The position numbers were made by a program, and so were the translations under genes. The notes beneath the pieces are model-generated. The model saw only the letters and a list, made by a program, of their open reading frames with translations. It had not been told where the DNA came from and did no database searches. A stretch of DNA of 43,059 nucleotides from contig CAZSER010000002.1 of the NCBI GenBank assembly GCA_964605975.1, forward strand, positions 1-43,059, read 5' to 3'. Below are positions 22,419 to 30,468 of this stretch, one piece after another; position 1 is the stretch's first letter, and every line of letters begins with the position of its first letter. The DNA comes from JBAYHA01 sp964605975. Lineage in GTDB: Bacteria > Patescibacteriota > Patescibacteriia > UBA11705 > JABHMO01.

Positions 22419-22973
22419 TTAAGCACCTTTTTTGGTTCCACTCTTACCAGCCTTTCGGCGGAGAACTTCATCCAAATATTTAATCCCTTTGCCTAAATAT
22501 GGCTCAGGTTTTTTAACCTTTCTAATGTTGGCTGCGACCTCTCCAACCAACTGTTTATCAATCCCATTAACGGTAATAACATTACCTTCAACCTTACAAC
22601 TAATACCTACTGGCAAAAGAAATTCTACCGGATGAGAAAATCCAACATTAAGCGTCAATTTAGAACCTGAAACAGAAGCTTTATAACCAATACCATTAAT
22701 TTCTAATTTCTTTTCAAAACCAGCTGTCACACCACTAACCATATTGGCGATAAGACTTCTAAACAAACCCCAAAGAGCCTTATCCTTTTTATTCTCAGGA
22801 TCTTTAACAGAAACTTTAATCTCATTGTTAGATGAATCAATCTCAACATTAACATGAGAGTGAATCTCACAACTGTTTTCGCCCTTTGGTCCTTTGATTG
22901 ACAAAAGATTTTTTTCCATTTTAGCCTCAACTCCGGCGGAAAGCGTTATTGGCAATTTTCCTATTCTTGACAT
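22419..22973 (-). CDS. rplF: Ribosomal protein uL6
   Basis: A 184-residue protein with two tandem alpha/beta domains. It begins MSRIGKLPITL, the family start, and near the end has the uL6 signature KPEPYLGKGIKYLDE (about 154-168) followed by a basic tail. It supports the sarcin-ricin loop region near the factor-binding site. Slightly longer than the usual ~178 residues because of the tail. Located between rpsH and rplR. Confidence 0.96.
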   Translation of the reverse strand: MSRIGKLPITLSAGVEAKMEKNLLSIKGPKGENSCEIHSHVNVEIDSSNNEIKVSVKDPENKKDKALWGLFRSLIANMVSGVTAGFEKKLEINGIGYKASVSGSKLTLNVGFSHPVEFLLPVGISCKVEGNVITVNGIDKQLVGEVAANIRKVKKPEPYLGKGIKYLDEVLRRKAGKSGTKKGA

Positions 22974-23008
22974 ATGCTAATCAATAAATATAAGAATTTT
23001 TATTAAAT

Positions 23009-23404
23009 TTAGTAAATTTCACACATCAATTCTCCGCCGACACCAAGTTTTTTGGCTTCTTTTCCTGTCATTAAACCTTTGGATGTTGAAACAATAGAAA
23101 CGCCAAAATCATTCAAAACCTTAGGAATCTCAGCTTTACCAACATAAATTCTTTGACCCACTTTACTAACTTTTTTTATGGATTTAATAGCTGGCAATCT
23201 TTTTCCTAAATACTTTAAAATGATTTTAATATTTTTGGCATTTTCATCGACAACTTCAACAGAGGCGAAGTAGCCTTCTTTTTCCAAAATTTTAGCCAAA
23301 GCCAACTTAAGTTTAGAATAAGGTACCAAGACCTCTATTTTTCCGGCCATGGAAGCATTCCTAACTCGAGTAAGCATGTCAGCGATTGGATCTGTCATTG
23401 TCAT
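23009..23404 (-). CDS. rpsH: Ribosomal protein uS8
   Basis: A 131-residue protein with the usual start MTDPIADMLTRVRNA (here preceded by one extra Met-Thr) and the C-terminal signature STSKGLMTGKEAKKLGVGGE (about 107-126). It binds the central domain of 16S rRNA and in E. coli represses the spc operon by binding its mRNA near rplE; that regulation is not shown here. Normal length, standard operon position after rpsN. Confidence 0.96.
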   Translation of the reverse strand: MTMTDPIADMLTRVRNASMAGKIEVLVPYSKLKLALAKILEKEGYFASVEVVDENAKNIKIILKYLGKRLPAIKSIKKVSKVGQRIYVGKAEIPKVLNDFGVSIVSTSKGLMTGKEAKKLGVGGELMCEIY

Positions 23405-23451
23405 AAGTTTATATAATATATTTTCATCAAAATAATTATGTGTTCACTGAT

Positions 23452-23637
23452 TTACCAACTGCTTCTGGTGACACCGGGGATTTCTCCTCTTTCGGCCATC
23501 TCGCGGAAACAGATACGACACAAACCAAACTTTCTCATATAGCCGTGAACACGACCGCACTTCCAGCATCGACGAACGACTCTGGTAGAAAATTTTGGTT
23601 TATCTTGTGATTTCATGTATTGAGCTTGTGTGGACAT
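23452..23637 (-). CDS. rpsN: Ribosomal protein uS14, zinc-binding type
   Basis: A 61-residue short (type Z) uS14 with four cysteines in two CxxC pairs, CWKCGRVHGYMRKFGLCRIC, which bind zinc, and the conserved C-terminus GEIPGVTRSSW. The N-terminal 14 residues (MSTQAQYMKSQDKP) are slightly unusual. It stabilises the 30S head. Canonical place between rplE and rpsH. Confidence 0.95.
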   Translation of the reverse strand: MSTQAQYMKSQDKPKFSTRVVRRCWKCGRVHGYMRKFGLCRICFREMAERGEIPGVTRSSW

Positions 23638-23663
23638 AATTCTATCGTGATAATTGATTTACA

Positions 23664-24215
23664 TTATTTATTTCCTTCTTTTATATATGGGAACCCTAAT
23701 TCTCTAAACAAAGCTTGACCTTCTTTGATACTCTTGGCGGTAGTTGCAAAACAGATTTCTAAACCATGAGTTCTTTCTAAATCTTCTGGGGTAATTTCCG
23801 GAAAAGGCGTAACTTCTTTTAATCCAATTGAATAGTTACCACTTTTGTCAAAACCTTTAAATGCTAAGCCTCGAAAATCTTTAATTCTAGGAAAAGTTAT
23901 TTTAATTAACTTCTCCAAAAAATCCCACATCCTGTGACCCCGCAAAGTCACTTTCAATCCAACCACCATTCCTTTTCTAATTTTAAAATTAGAAATTGAT
24001 TGTTTAGCAAGAGTTTCTACCGGTCTTTGTCCAGAAATTCTAGTTAAAGTACTTTTGACAACATTGATAACTTCTTTGTCTTTTACCGCATGACCAACTC
24101 CAACATTCAAAATAATTTTTTTCACTGCTGGAACGGCTAACTTATTGGTATAGCCAAACTCTTTTTTGAGAGATTGAACAACCTCATCGTTATAAAATTT
24201 TTGTAAACTATTCAT
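23664..24215 (-). CDS. rplE: Ribosomal protein uL5
   Basis: A 183-residue protein that binds 5S rRNA and contacts the P-site tRNA. The ATG at 24215 (MNSLQKFYNDEVV) is preferred over a TTG three codons upstream because it gives the normal family start. Marks include IILNVGVGHAVKDK, the rRNA-facing PRIKDFRGLAFKGFDKSGNY, and LEICFATTAKSIKEGQALF near the end. Length close to the usual 179. Follows rplX by about 25 nt. Confidence 0.96.
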   Translation of the reverse strand: MNSLQKFYNDEVVQSLKKEFGYTNKLAVPAVKKIILNVGVGHAVKDKEVINVVKSTLTRISGQRPVETLAKQSISNFKIRKGMVVGLKVTLRGHRMWDFLEKLIKITFPRIKDFRGLAFKGFDKSGNYSIGLKEVTPFPEITPEDLERTHGLEICFATTAKSIKEGQALFRELGFPYIKEGNK

Positions 24216-24240
24216 ATAAATCAATTAGATTGTTTTCTTT

Positions 24241-24588
24241 TTATTCAATGGCTTCACCACATTTTTTACAAATTCTGACCTTTTTTGCTCCTTTGGTATC
24301 ACCAGAAAGTAATTTATAACCAACTCTTGTGGCAGTAGAACATTTGGGACAAACCAGCATGACATTTGAAATCTTAATTTGTCCTGGAACTTCGATTCTC
24401 TGTCCTTTTTCTCCCTCTTTGCGAGGTTTTACATGTTTAAAGCGTAAATTTAATCCTTCTACTAACAATACGCCTTTAACATTATTAACCGCCAAAACTT
24501 TACCTTGATTTCCTTTTCCTGTTTTGGAAGTACGGACACGATCTTTGCCTTTAATTATTTGTACTTTATCTCCTTTTTTTATCTTCAT
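24241..24588 (-). CDS. rplX: Ribosomal protein uL24 with C-terminal zinc ribbon
   Basis: A 115-residue protein, one of the first to bind 23S rRNA in assembly. The N-terminal KOW domain reads IKKGDKVQIIKGKDR, with GNQGKVLAVN. After about residue 75 comes a two-CxxC zinc-ribbon-like module: VCPKCSTATRVGYK, then VRICKKCGEAIE. A C-terminal module of this kind is known in many bacterial uL24 proteins; here the two pairs are separated by a slightly longer loop. Canonical place between rplN and rplE. Confidence 0.95.
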   Translation of the reverse strand: MKIKKGDKVQIIKGKDRVRTSKTGKGNQGKVLAVNNVKGVLLVEGLNLRFKHVKPRKEGEKGQRIEVPGQIKISNVMLVCPKCSTATRVGYKLLSGDTKGAKKVRICKKCGEAIE

Positions 24589-24608
24589 ATATTTAATGAG
24601 ATTTCTTC

Positions 24609-24980
24609 TTATAAAACTTCCGGCGCCAAAGAAATTACTTTATTAAATCCTTTTTTACGCAACTCTCTAGCAACAGGACCAAAAATACGTGTTCCTTTCG
24701 GTTCCAAAGACTTTTTGTCGACCAAAACGACGGCATTATCATCAAACCTAATGTAAGAGCCATCATTTCTTCTTGTTTCTTTGGCTGTTCTAACAATAAC
24801 ACCATAAGCTACCTCCCCTTTTTTTACCATGCTATGAGGTTTTGCTTCTTTGATGCTTACAACAATAACATCGCCCAAGCGAGCATAACGTTTCTTGTAA
24901 CCACCAATAACTTTGATGCATTGAATTCTTCGCGCACCCGTATTATCAGCAGACTTTAATATAGTTCTATGTTGTATCAT
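24609..24980 (-). CDS. rplN: Ribosomal protein uL14
   Basis: A 123-residue protein at the subunit interface near the GTPase-factor site. It has the family signatures SADNTGARRIQCIKVIGG (10-27), ARLGDVIVVSIKEA, and the central DGSYIRFDDNAVVLVD, and ends FNKVISLAPEVL. Length is standard (122-123). It begins the classic spc segment after rpsQ, with about 30 nt between them and no visible separate promoter. Confidence 0.97.
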   Translation of the reverse strand: MIQHRTILKSADNTGARRIQCIKVIGGYKKRYARLGDVIVVSIKEAKPHSMVKKGEVAYGVIVRTAKETRRNDGSYIRFDDNAVVLVDKKSLEPKGTRIFGPVARELRKKGFNKVISLAPEVL

Positions 24981-25010
24981 ATATACTAGATTTAGAAATT
25001 GATCTATAAA

Positions 25011-25271
25011 TTATTTTTCTATTTTGACCAATCGCCATTTTTTATCTTTGCTGATTGGGCGACATTCGACAAAAACAACTTTGTCACCGACCTTACATTC
25101 ATTTTTTTCATCATGAATTTTGAATCTTTTGGAAACAGTGAATTGCTTTTTATAAACAGGATGTCTAACGACACGAGAAACCAAAACCACCGCCGTTTTA
25201 TCCATTTTGATACTGGAAACGACACCACTGAATTGCTTTGTTTTGGTTGTAGTCAATTCATTCTTTGTCAT
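25011..25271 (-). CDS. rpsQ: Ribosomal protein uS17
   Basis: An 86-residue OB-fold protein binding the 5' domain of 16S rRNA. Recognisable segments are FSGVVSSIKMDKTAVVLV, KRFKIHDEKNECKVGDKVVF and the end CRPISKDKKWRLVKIEK, all family-typical. Length is normal. It lies 3 nt after rpmC and before rplN, in the standard order. Confidence 0.95.
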   Translation of the reverse strand: MTKNELTTTKTKQFSGVVSSIKMDKTAVVLVSRVVRHPVYKKQFTVSKRFKIHDEKNECKVGDKVVFVECRPISKDKKWRLVKIEK

Positions 25272-25274
25272 ATA

Positions 25275-25463
25275 CTATTGTTTGTTGGCATTTAAAATTG
25301 TTAAAATCTTGGCAATGTCTTTTTTAACCGTCCTTATTTCTCTAACATTTTTTTGCTGTTTGCCTGCCAATTTAAATCCTAATTCATATCTTTTGACACA
25401 CAGCTCGTCATATAACTTTTGTAACTCTTCATTAGATTTATTGAGCAATTCCTTTATTTTCAT
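25275..25463 (-). CDS. rpmC: Ribosomal protein uL29
   Basis: A 62-residue two-helix protein at the peptide exit tunnel, where signal recognition particle and trigger factor dock. It starts MKIKELLNKSNEELQKLYDE and has the conserved LGFKLAGKQ followed by VREIRTVKKDIAKILTILN. Normal length. Lies between rplP (8 nt upstream) and rpsQ (3 nt downstream), suggesting translational coupling. Confidence 0.94.
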   Translation of the reverse strand: MKIKELLNKSNEELQKLYDELCVKRYELGFKLAGKQQKNVREIRTVKKDIAKILTILNANKQ

Positions 25464-25471
25464 ACGCGATA

Positions 25472-25888
25472 TTATTTCTTGACAATAAATTTATTTTTGA
25501 AAGGCATCTTATGCCCAGCTAAACGCATTGACTCCCGAGCTTGTTCTTCTGTGACTCCACTCATCTCAAAAACAACTGTTCCTGGTCTAACAACGGCGAC
25601 ATAATGATCTGGAGCTCCTTTTCCTGAACCCATAGTTGATTGAGAACCTTTAGCCGTTACGGGCTTATCAGGAAAAATTCTGATCCAAATTTTTCCACCG
25701 CGTTTAACATATCTAGCAATAGCTCTACGAGCTGCTTCAATTTGTTTAGAAGTCACCCAAGATTCAGTCATCGCTTTTAATCCAAATTGACCAAATGCTA
25801 AATCTGTCATTCTTGAGGCCAAAATGCCCTTGTTGCGACTTCTTCCCTTGTGCCACTTGCGATGTTTTACTTTTTTAGGAATAAGCAT
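25472..25888 (-). CDS. rplP: Ribosomal protein uL16
   Basis: A 138-residue protein near the A-site tRNA and peptidyl-transferase centre. It opens MLIPKKVKHRKWHKGR and has WVTSKQIEAARRAIARYVKR and the loop MGSGKGAPDHYVAVVRPGTV, whose conserved Arg/Gly residues reach the A site. Length normal. Standard position between rpsC and rpmC. Confidence 0.97.
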   Translation of the reverse strand: MLIPKKVKHRKWHKGRSRNKGILASRMTDLAFGQFGLKAMTESWVTSKQIEAARRAIARYVKRGGKIWIRIFPDKPVTAKGSQSTMGSGKGAPDHYVAVVRPGTVVFEMSGVTEEQARESMRLAGHKMPFKNKFIVKK

Positions 25889-25919
25889 ATATCCTTGCAG
25901 TCAAATTTATTTAAAATAT

Positions 25920-26597
25920 TTACTTTTTATCAGTCTTAGAAATGACCTTTTCATTTTTTTTCTTAAAAATATCACCTCTATAAATCCAAACCTTAATGCC
26001 AATGACACCATATAAAGTAAAAGCTTCCACAAAAGAATAATCAATATCTGCCCTAATAGTGTGCAAAGGAACTTTACCTAAAAGAAGTTTTTCGGTTCGA
26101 GCAATTTCGGCACCATTTAAACGACCGCTCACTTCAACCTTAACACCCTTGGCTCCAGCTCTTTCAACCTTCTGCATTGCTTGTTTCATTGATCGACGAA
26201 AAGGGATTCTTTTCTCTATATCAAATTTGATTAATCCGGAAACAATCCCCGCGTCCAAATTTGGATTTGCAACCTCTTTGATGTTAATAGAAACCTTAGC
26301 AGTTTTATCTTTAATTATTTTCTTTAACAAATCTTTTTTGAGTTCTTCAATTCCTGCTCCATTTTTACCGATAATAACACCGGGACGAGCAGTATGGATA
26401 ATTACCGTTAATTCCTTGGCTGTTCGTTCAATATTAACAGCAGAAACAAAAGAGTTTAATAACTTCTTTTTCAAAAAATCTTTAATCTCGATATCTTGTC
26501 TAAGAGTTTTGGCATAGTCCTTGTCTTTAAACCAACAAGAATCCCAAGTACGAGTTTGTTTTAGCCGAAAAATTTTTGGATTAATTTTCTTTCCCAT
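25920..26597 (-). CDS. rpsC: Ribosomal protein uS3
   Basis: A 225-residue protein of the mRNA entry tunnel. It begins MGKKINPKIFRLKQTRTWDS, has a type II KH domain with the GxxG loop in VIIGKNGAGIEELK (about 75-88), and the C-domain motif EVSGRLNGAEIARTE followed by GVIGIKVWIYRGD. Length is near the usual 210-230. It follows rplV by 12 nt. Confidence 0.97.
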   Translation of the reverse strand: MGKKINPKIFRLKQTRTWDSCWFKDKDYAKTLRQDIEIKDFLKKKLLNSFVSAVNIERTAKELTVIIHTARPGVIIGKNGAGIEELKKDLLKKIIKDKTAKVSINIKEVANPNLDAGIVSGLIKFDIEKRIPFRRSMKQAMQKVERAGAKGVKVEVSGRLNGAEIARTEKLLLGKVPLHTIRADIDYSFVEAFTLYGVIGIKVWIYRGDIFKKKNEKVISKTDKK

Positions 26598-26609
26598 AAT
26601 TTTTATTTA

Positions 26610-27146
26610 TTACATTCCCGCCTTTCTTCTAAAAACTTTTTTGGAATTAGCTTTGGTTAATCCAGCTCGACCGCCGACTTTTTTGCCAGTCAAATGAGAA
26701 TTAACTTTTTTCTTTACTTCTTTTACCTTTGTCATTTTTTTGTCTTCACCCTTTTCTGTCTTAACTGCCTTTAATTTCTTTGAGTCTTTACTGATAGTAT
26801 TATTTTGTCCTTCGCCCTTTTCTTGTAAAACAACCGAAACCATCGAAGTTCTCTTACGAATCGGAGTGGCTCGTCCCTGTGCTTTTGGCATCCAACGATA
26901 AAGAATAGCGCCACCATCAACTCGAATTTCCTTAATGATAAGATTATTGGCATCTAAATTAAAATTATGCTCAGCGTTAGAAACTGCCGATTTTAAAAGT
27001 TTCAAAATCGGAGTAGTTGCTTTTTTATTAAGCAAACTCAAACGAGCATAAGCATCCGAAACCCGAAGTCCTCGGATAACATCTACCACCAATCGCGTTT
27101 TTCTTGGGGAAATGCGAATTCGATTTACTTTGGCTTTTACTTCCAT
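26610..27146 (-). CDS. rplV: Ribosomal protein uL22 with basic extension
   Basis: A 178-residue protein whose core (1-115) is a standard uL22: VNRIRISPRKTRLVVDVIRG at the start, NAEHNFNLD, and the tunnel hairpin ending RATPIRKRTSMVSVVL. uL22 lines the nascent-peptide tunnel and is usually about 110-115 residues. The additional ~63 residues are Lys-rich, with the segment GKKVGGRAGLTKANSKKVF near the end, and are probably disordered rRNA-contacting tail. The start codon lies 34 nt after rpsS. Confidence 0.95.
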   Translation of the reverse strand: MEVKAKVNRIRISPRKTRLVVDVIRGLRVSDAYARLSLLNKKATTPILKLLKSAVSNAEHNFNLDANNLIIKEIRVDGGAILYRWMPKAQGRATPIRKRTSMVSVVLQEKGEGQNNTISKDSKKLKAVKTEKGEDKKMTKVKEVKKKVNSHLTGKKVGGRAGLTKANSKKVFRRKAGM

Positions 27147-27180
27147 AAAACAATATTGAAAATTTTCTTAAATAAATTAC

Positions 27181-27465
27181 TTACTTTTTCTTCGCTTGAT
27201 CTTTGGCCATCTTACCTCCATGAGAAACAAATTTCCTGGTAGGAGAAAACTCTCCCAATTTATGACCAACCATATTTTCAACAACAGAAACTTCAATAAA
27301 ATCTTTTCCATTGTGAACACCGAATTTAAATCCAACCATTTCTGGAGTAATAACGGCCTGACGAGACCAAGTTTTGATTACAGTTTTATCATTGGCTGAT
27401 AGTTTAGCAACCTTTGACAATAATTTCTCATCAATATGTGGTCCTTTTTTTAGACTTCTAGACAT
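27181..27465 (-). CDS. rpsS: Ribosomal protein uS19
   Basis: A 94-residue 30S head protein. It begins MSRSLKKGPHIDEKLL and has the signature HNGKDFIEVSVVENMVGHKL, then GEFSPTRKFVSHGGKMAKDQ. Length is standard. It lies 11 nt after rplB and before rplV, the canonical S10 operon order. Confidence 0.96.
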   Translation of the reverse strand: MSRSLKKGPHIDEKLLSKVAKLSANDKTVIKTWSRQAVITPEMVGFKFGVHNGKDFIEVSVVENMVGHKLGEFSPTRKFVSHGGKMAKDQAKKK

Positions 27466-27476
27466 ACTCTTTTATA

Positions 27477-28316
27477 TTATTTTCGCTTCTTGCGTCGACT
27501 AATAATTAACTTATCTGAGGCTTTATTCGGTTTTCTAGTATAAACACCCAAAGCATGTTTTCCCCAAGGAGTCTTTGGATATTTATGTCCAATTGGATTA
27601 GCACCTTCACCTCCACCATGAGGATGATCTACTGGATTCATTACCTTTCCGCGAACAGTAGGCTTAACTCCCATGTGTCTCTTTCTTCCAGCCTTACCAA
27701 TTTTAATATGCATATGCTCCTGATTTCCGACTTGACCAATGGTTGCCATTGAGTCTTTTGGGACCATCCTTACTTCCGTTGACGGTAATCTCAAAGTAGC
27801 ATAAGCACCTTCAATCGCCATTAATTTACACCAAGATCCGGCAGAACGACAAATTTCAGCACCCTTTCCCGGAACAAGTTCCACATTATGGATAGTTGAA
27901 CCAGTAGGAATATTTTCTAGTCTTGTCGAATTACCAATTTTGATTTCAACCGGACCACGAGAAGAAATTAACATTTCATTAATCTTCAATTCGGCCGGAG
28001 CAATAATATATCTTTTCTCTCCATCACGATACTGCAACAAAGCAATCGCAGAAGTTCGGTTTGGATCGTATTCAATAGAAACAACTTTAGCCGGAACATC
28101 AAATTTATCTCTTTTAAAATCAACCAAACGATAAAATCTTTTTGCCCCTCCGCCCTTGTGACGAACAGTTATTTTACCTTGGGCATTACGACCACTATGT
28201 TTTTTTCTGATAACAAGCAGACTCTTTTCTGGAGCTTTTTTTGTATAGCCTGAAGAATCAATGATACTCATCTGTCTTCTAGCGTTGCTAATTGGTTTAT
28301 AAACCTTAATTGCCAT
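27477..28316 (-). CDS. rplB: Ribosomal protein uL2
   Basis: A 279-residue protein essential for subunit joining and peptidyl transfer. It contains GKITVRHKGGGAKRFYRLVD and the conserved C-terminal motif NPVDHPHGGGEGANP, whose His is critical in uL2, and ends with a basic KLIISRRKKRK tail. Length is normal (about 275). It lies 23 nt after rplW. Confidence 0.97.
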   Translation of the reverse strand: MAIKVYKPISNARRQMSIIDSSGYTKKAPEKSLLVIRKKHSGRNAQGKITVRHKGGGAKRFYRLVDFKRDKFDVPAKVVSIEYDPNRTSAIALLQYRDGEKRYIIAPAELKINEMLISSRGPVEIKIGNSTRLENIPTGSTIHNVELVPGKGAEICRSAGSWCKLMAIEGAYATLRLPSTEVRMVPKDSMATIGQVGNQEHMHIKIGKAGRKRHMGVKPTVRGKVMNPVDHPHGGGEGANPIGHKYPKTPWGKHALGVYTRKPNKASDKLIISRRKKRK

Positions 28317-28339
28317 ATGCTGATTTGCTAATTAATTTA

Positions 28340-28780
28340 TTATACACCCTCGTATAATTCAATCTTATCTTCTTTCTTTAATGTGATAATTGCTTTTTTA
28401 AAATCCTTTCTTTTTCCAAACTTTCTACCAAAACGAACCCTTTTACCAATAACTTTAATGAAATTTGCTTTTACCGGCTTAACTCCATAAACAGAACTAA
28501 CTCTTTTCATGACCTCACTTTTATTGGCAGTCACAGGAACAATAAAACAGTATTTATTACTCATCGCCAACTCAGTAGCTTTCTCAGTAATCAGTGGTTG
28601 TAATAAAAATTTATACGCGGAAGAATCACCTTGATTTTTTGGATTTTTTAAAACGCGTTCAGAAACGACCACCTTTTCATCTTCATCAACAACTTTTGAT
28701 TTTGTCGTAGCAGTTGTTTTCTTTGCCGATTTTTTGACAGCCTTTTCTTCTTCTTTGAAAATATTTCCTAAAATTCCCAT
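28340..28780 (-). CDS. rplW: Ribosomal protein uL23 with N-terminal extension
   Basis: A 146-residue protein. The uL23 core (about 55-146) includes LLQPLITEKATELAMSNKY and VYGVKPVKANFIKVIGKRVR. The first ~50 residues are an added charged segment (FKEEEKAVKKSAKKTTATT, then VDEDEKVVVSERVLK), making it about 45 residues longer than usual. uL23 is the exit-tunnel docking site for trigger factor and SRP, so the extension faces a functional surface. It starts 4 nt after rplD. Confidence 0.93.
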   Translation of the reverse strand: MGILGNIFKEEEKAVKKSAKKTTATTKSKVVDEDEKVVVSERVLKNPKNQGDSSAYKFLLQPLITEKATELAMSNKYCFIVPVTANKSEVMKRVSSVYGVKPVKANFIKVIGKRVRFGRKFGKRKDFKKAIITLKKEDKIELYEGV

Positions 28781-28784
28781 ATGT

Positions 28785-29420
28785 TTAAGCTTTCTTTAAA
28801 TATACTTCTTCCGCTTTTTTAAGCGCAGATTCAGTAAACAGTAAATTTGTGTAGTTTAAGATATCATAAACATTTAAACTATTAGCTGAAATAACCTCAA
28901 CATTCTTCAAATTTCTAGCAGAATTAACAATCGACTTATTCATCCTTTCGATAATCAATAAGGTCTTTTTCCCTAATGCTAACTTCTTCATAAAGGCATC
29001 CATCTCTTTGGTCTTGCCAGTTGGGAGCTCCAACTTCTCAAGAATCGCAATTTTTTCTTGTTTTGCCTTATCAGACAAAACCATAAACAAAGCTTTTCTC
29101 TTCATTTTTTTGTTAATTTTCTTTTCAAAATTAACATCTTTTGTCGGACCAAAAATTACAGCACCACCCTTCCATTGTGGAGATCTGATAGAACCTTGTC
29201 TAGCTCGACCAGTTCCCTTTTGTTTCCAAGGTTTTCTACCTCCACCACGAACCTCATGTCTAGTTTTGGTATGAGCCAAAACTAATCTTTTATTCGCCAA
29301 TTGAGTAACCACTGCTTGGTGAATAAGTTCTTTGTTGGCTTTGACCTCAAAAATTTCAGGAATCAAGCTAACTTCCCCAACAACTTCTCCTATTTTATTG
29401 TATAACTTTGCTTTTGCCAT
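28785..29420 (-). CDS. rplD: Ribosomal protein uL4
   Basis: A 211-residue protein whose extended loop lines the exit tunnel. The loop signature TRHEVRGGGRKPWKQKGTGR is followed by ARQGSIRSPQWKGGAVIFGP (about 54-93). The C-terminal domain has NSARNLKNVEVISANSLNVYDIL. In E. coli uL4 also represses the S10 operon by binding the leader; here the structured leader lies before rplC instead of rpsJ, so such control is possible but unproven. Length normal. Confidence 0.96.
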   Translation of the reverse strand: MAKAKLYNKIGEVVGEVSLIPEIFEVKANKELIHQAVVTQLANKRLVLAHTKTRHEVRGGGRKPWKQKGTGRARQGSIRSPQWKGGAVIFGPTKDVNFEKKINKKMKRKALFMVLSDKAKQEKIAILEKLELPTGKTKEMDAFMKKLALGKKTLLIIERMNKSIVNSARNLKNVEVISANSLNVYDILNYTNLLFTESALKKAEEVYLKKA

Positions 29421-29447
29421 ATGTTATTCAAAATTTCTTTATCCAAA

Positions 29448-30209
29448 TTATTCCTTAACATTAACATCTTCTTGTCCAGAACTATTCTCTACATTGCTAG
29501 AATCGCTATTTTCTAATACTGCAGAATCTGTTGTTTTAACAGCTTCTTGGACATCTTCTTTGATTGAAAAATCTCCTTTGGCTTTTATATAAACAATTCC
29601 TCCGCGATAACCAGGAACAGCTCCCTTAATATAGATAATATTATCTTCTGGTAAAACTTGCATTACCTCTAATTTTTTGACAGTCACTGTTTCCATTCCC
29701 ATATGTCCACCCATTTTTGTACCTTTAAACACATGTGCCACACCTTTTGCACCAATAGAACCAGACATTCTCAACTGATCTTTGTGTCCATGAGATTTTG
29801 GTGAACCACCAAATCCATGTCTTTTGACAACACCTTGAAAACCTTTTCCTTTGGAAATACTTTGTGCATCAACAACCTCACCAACAACAAAAATTGACGC
29901 GTCAATTTTGTTACCAACGGTCAACTTGTCATACATAGAATCAGTAGAATCAAAACGAAACTCTTTGAGATATTTATACCCCAAATCTTTATTAAAAACT
30001 TTCTTGAAAAATCCCTGTAAGGGTCTAGAAAGACGACTAAACTTCTGTTCTTCAAAAGCCATTTGAACTGTCTTAACAGTGGAGTTTTTATGCTCCTTTT
30101 TGGCAGTAATAAAACAAGGGCCAGCCTGAATCTTGGTGACCGGAATCACTGATCCATCAGCACCAAAAAGTTGTGTCATTCCTAAATTTTTTCCGATGAT
30201 GAATTTCAT
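29448..30209 (-). CDS. rplC: Ribosomal protein uL3 with acidic tail
   Basis: A 253-residue protein near the peptidyl-transferase centre. It opens KFIIGKNLGMTQLFGADGSV and has the central signature FQGVVKRHGFGGSPKSHGHK and GSIGAKGVAHVFKGTKMGGH. The core ends near residue 215; a ~38-residue Ser/Glu/Asp-rich tail follows (SIKEDVQEAVKTTDSAVLEN, then DSSNVENSSGQEDVNVKE), opposite in charge to the usual basic ribosomal tails. It is the first gene after the internal promoter and leader, and no Shine-Dalgarno is visible. Confidence 0.95.
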   Translation of the reverse strand: MKFIIGKNLGMTQLFGADGSVIPVTKIQAGPCFITAKKEHKNSTVKTVQMAFEEQKFSRLSRPLQGFFKKVFNKDLGYKYLKEFRFDSTDSMYDKLTVGNKIDASIFVVGEVVDAQSISKGKGFQGVVKRHGFGGSPKSHGHKDQLRMSGSIGAKGVAHVFKGTKMGGHMGMETVTVKKLEVMQVLPEDNIIYIKGAVPGYRGGIVYIKAKGDFSIKEDVQEAVKTTDSAVLENSDSSNVENSSGQEDVNVKE

Positions 30210-30408
30210 ACATTCTTTTGCTTTATATCAAAAGACCGGACTTAACGGCCCGGCCTTTTGACGTATCGGGATATTTTAAGTCTACTAAATTAAGAAGAAT
30301 TATTTTCAATAACAACTATATTCCTATAAGTTTATTCCGCCTTTTGACACTTCGTTAAAAACGGTTATCAAAACACGACAAGAAACTATTTTCCCTTTAA
30401 AAAGGGAC
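30210..30408 (-). promoter_or_regulatory. Structured leader of the rplC operon
   Basis: About 200 nt of untranslated RNA between the internal promoter and the rplC ATG. Near the promoter lies a hairpin TCCCTTT/AAAGGGA (about 30391-30406). Directly before rplC is a 12-bp stem (30228-30239 with 30250-30261, one G-U pair, 10-nt loop). The 5' arm of that stem begins TCAAAAGGC, which also occurs upstream (30339-30347 on the plus strand), so the 3' arm could pair with either copy. This suggests an autoregulatory switch. No known ribosomal leader family is recognised, and no ORF was seen. Confidence 0.55.
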
Positions 30409-30415
30409 TATCGGT

Positions 30416-30444
30416 ATTCTAATTCTTTTTTATTATTTTGTCAA
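30416..30444 (-). promoter_or_regulatory. Strong internal promoter for rplC and the following genes
   Basis: Minus strand perfect TTGACA (30439-30444), 17 nt, TAGAAT (30416-30421), just past the rpsJ stop. It splits rpsJ from the rest of the S10 operon. Confidence 0.8.
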
Positions 30445-30468
30445 GTTCTGTTGAGAAAGATAAACCAA

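Noticed and set aside
26059..26517. A 152-codon plus-strand frame opposite rpsC
   Set aside because: Antisense shadow of a clearly conserved ribosomal protein; no independent coding signs.
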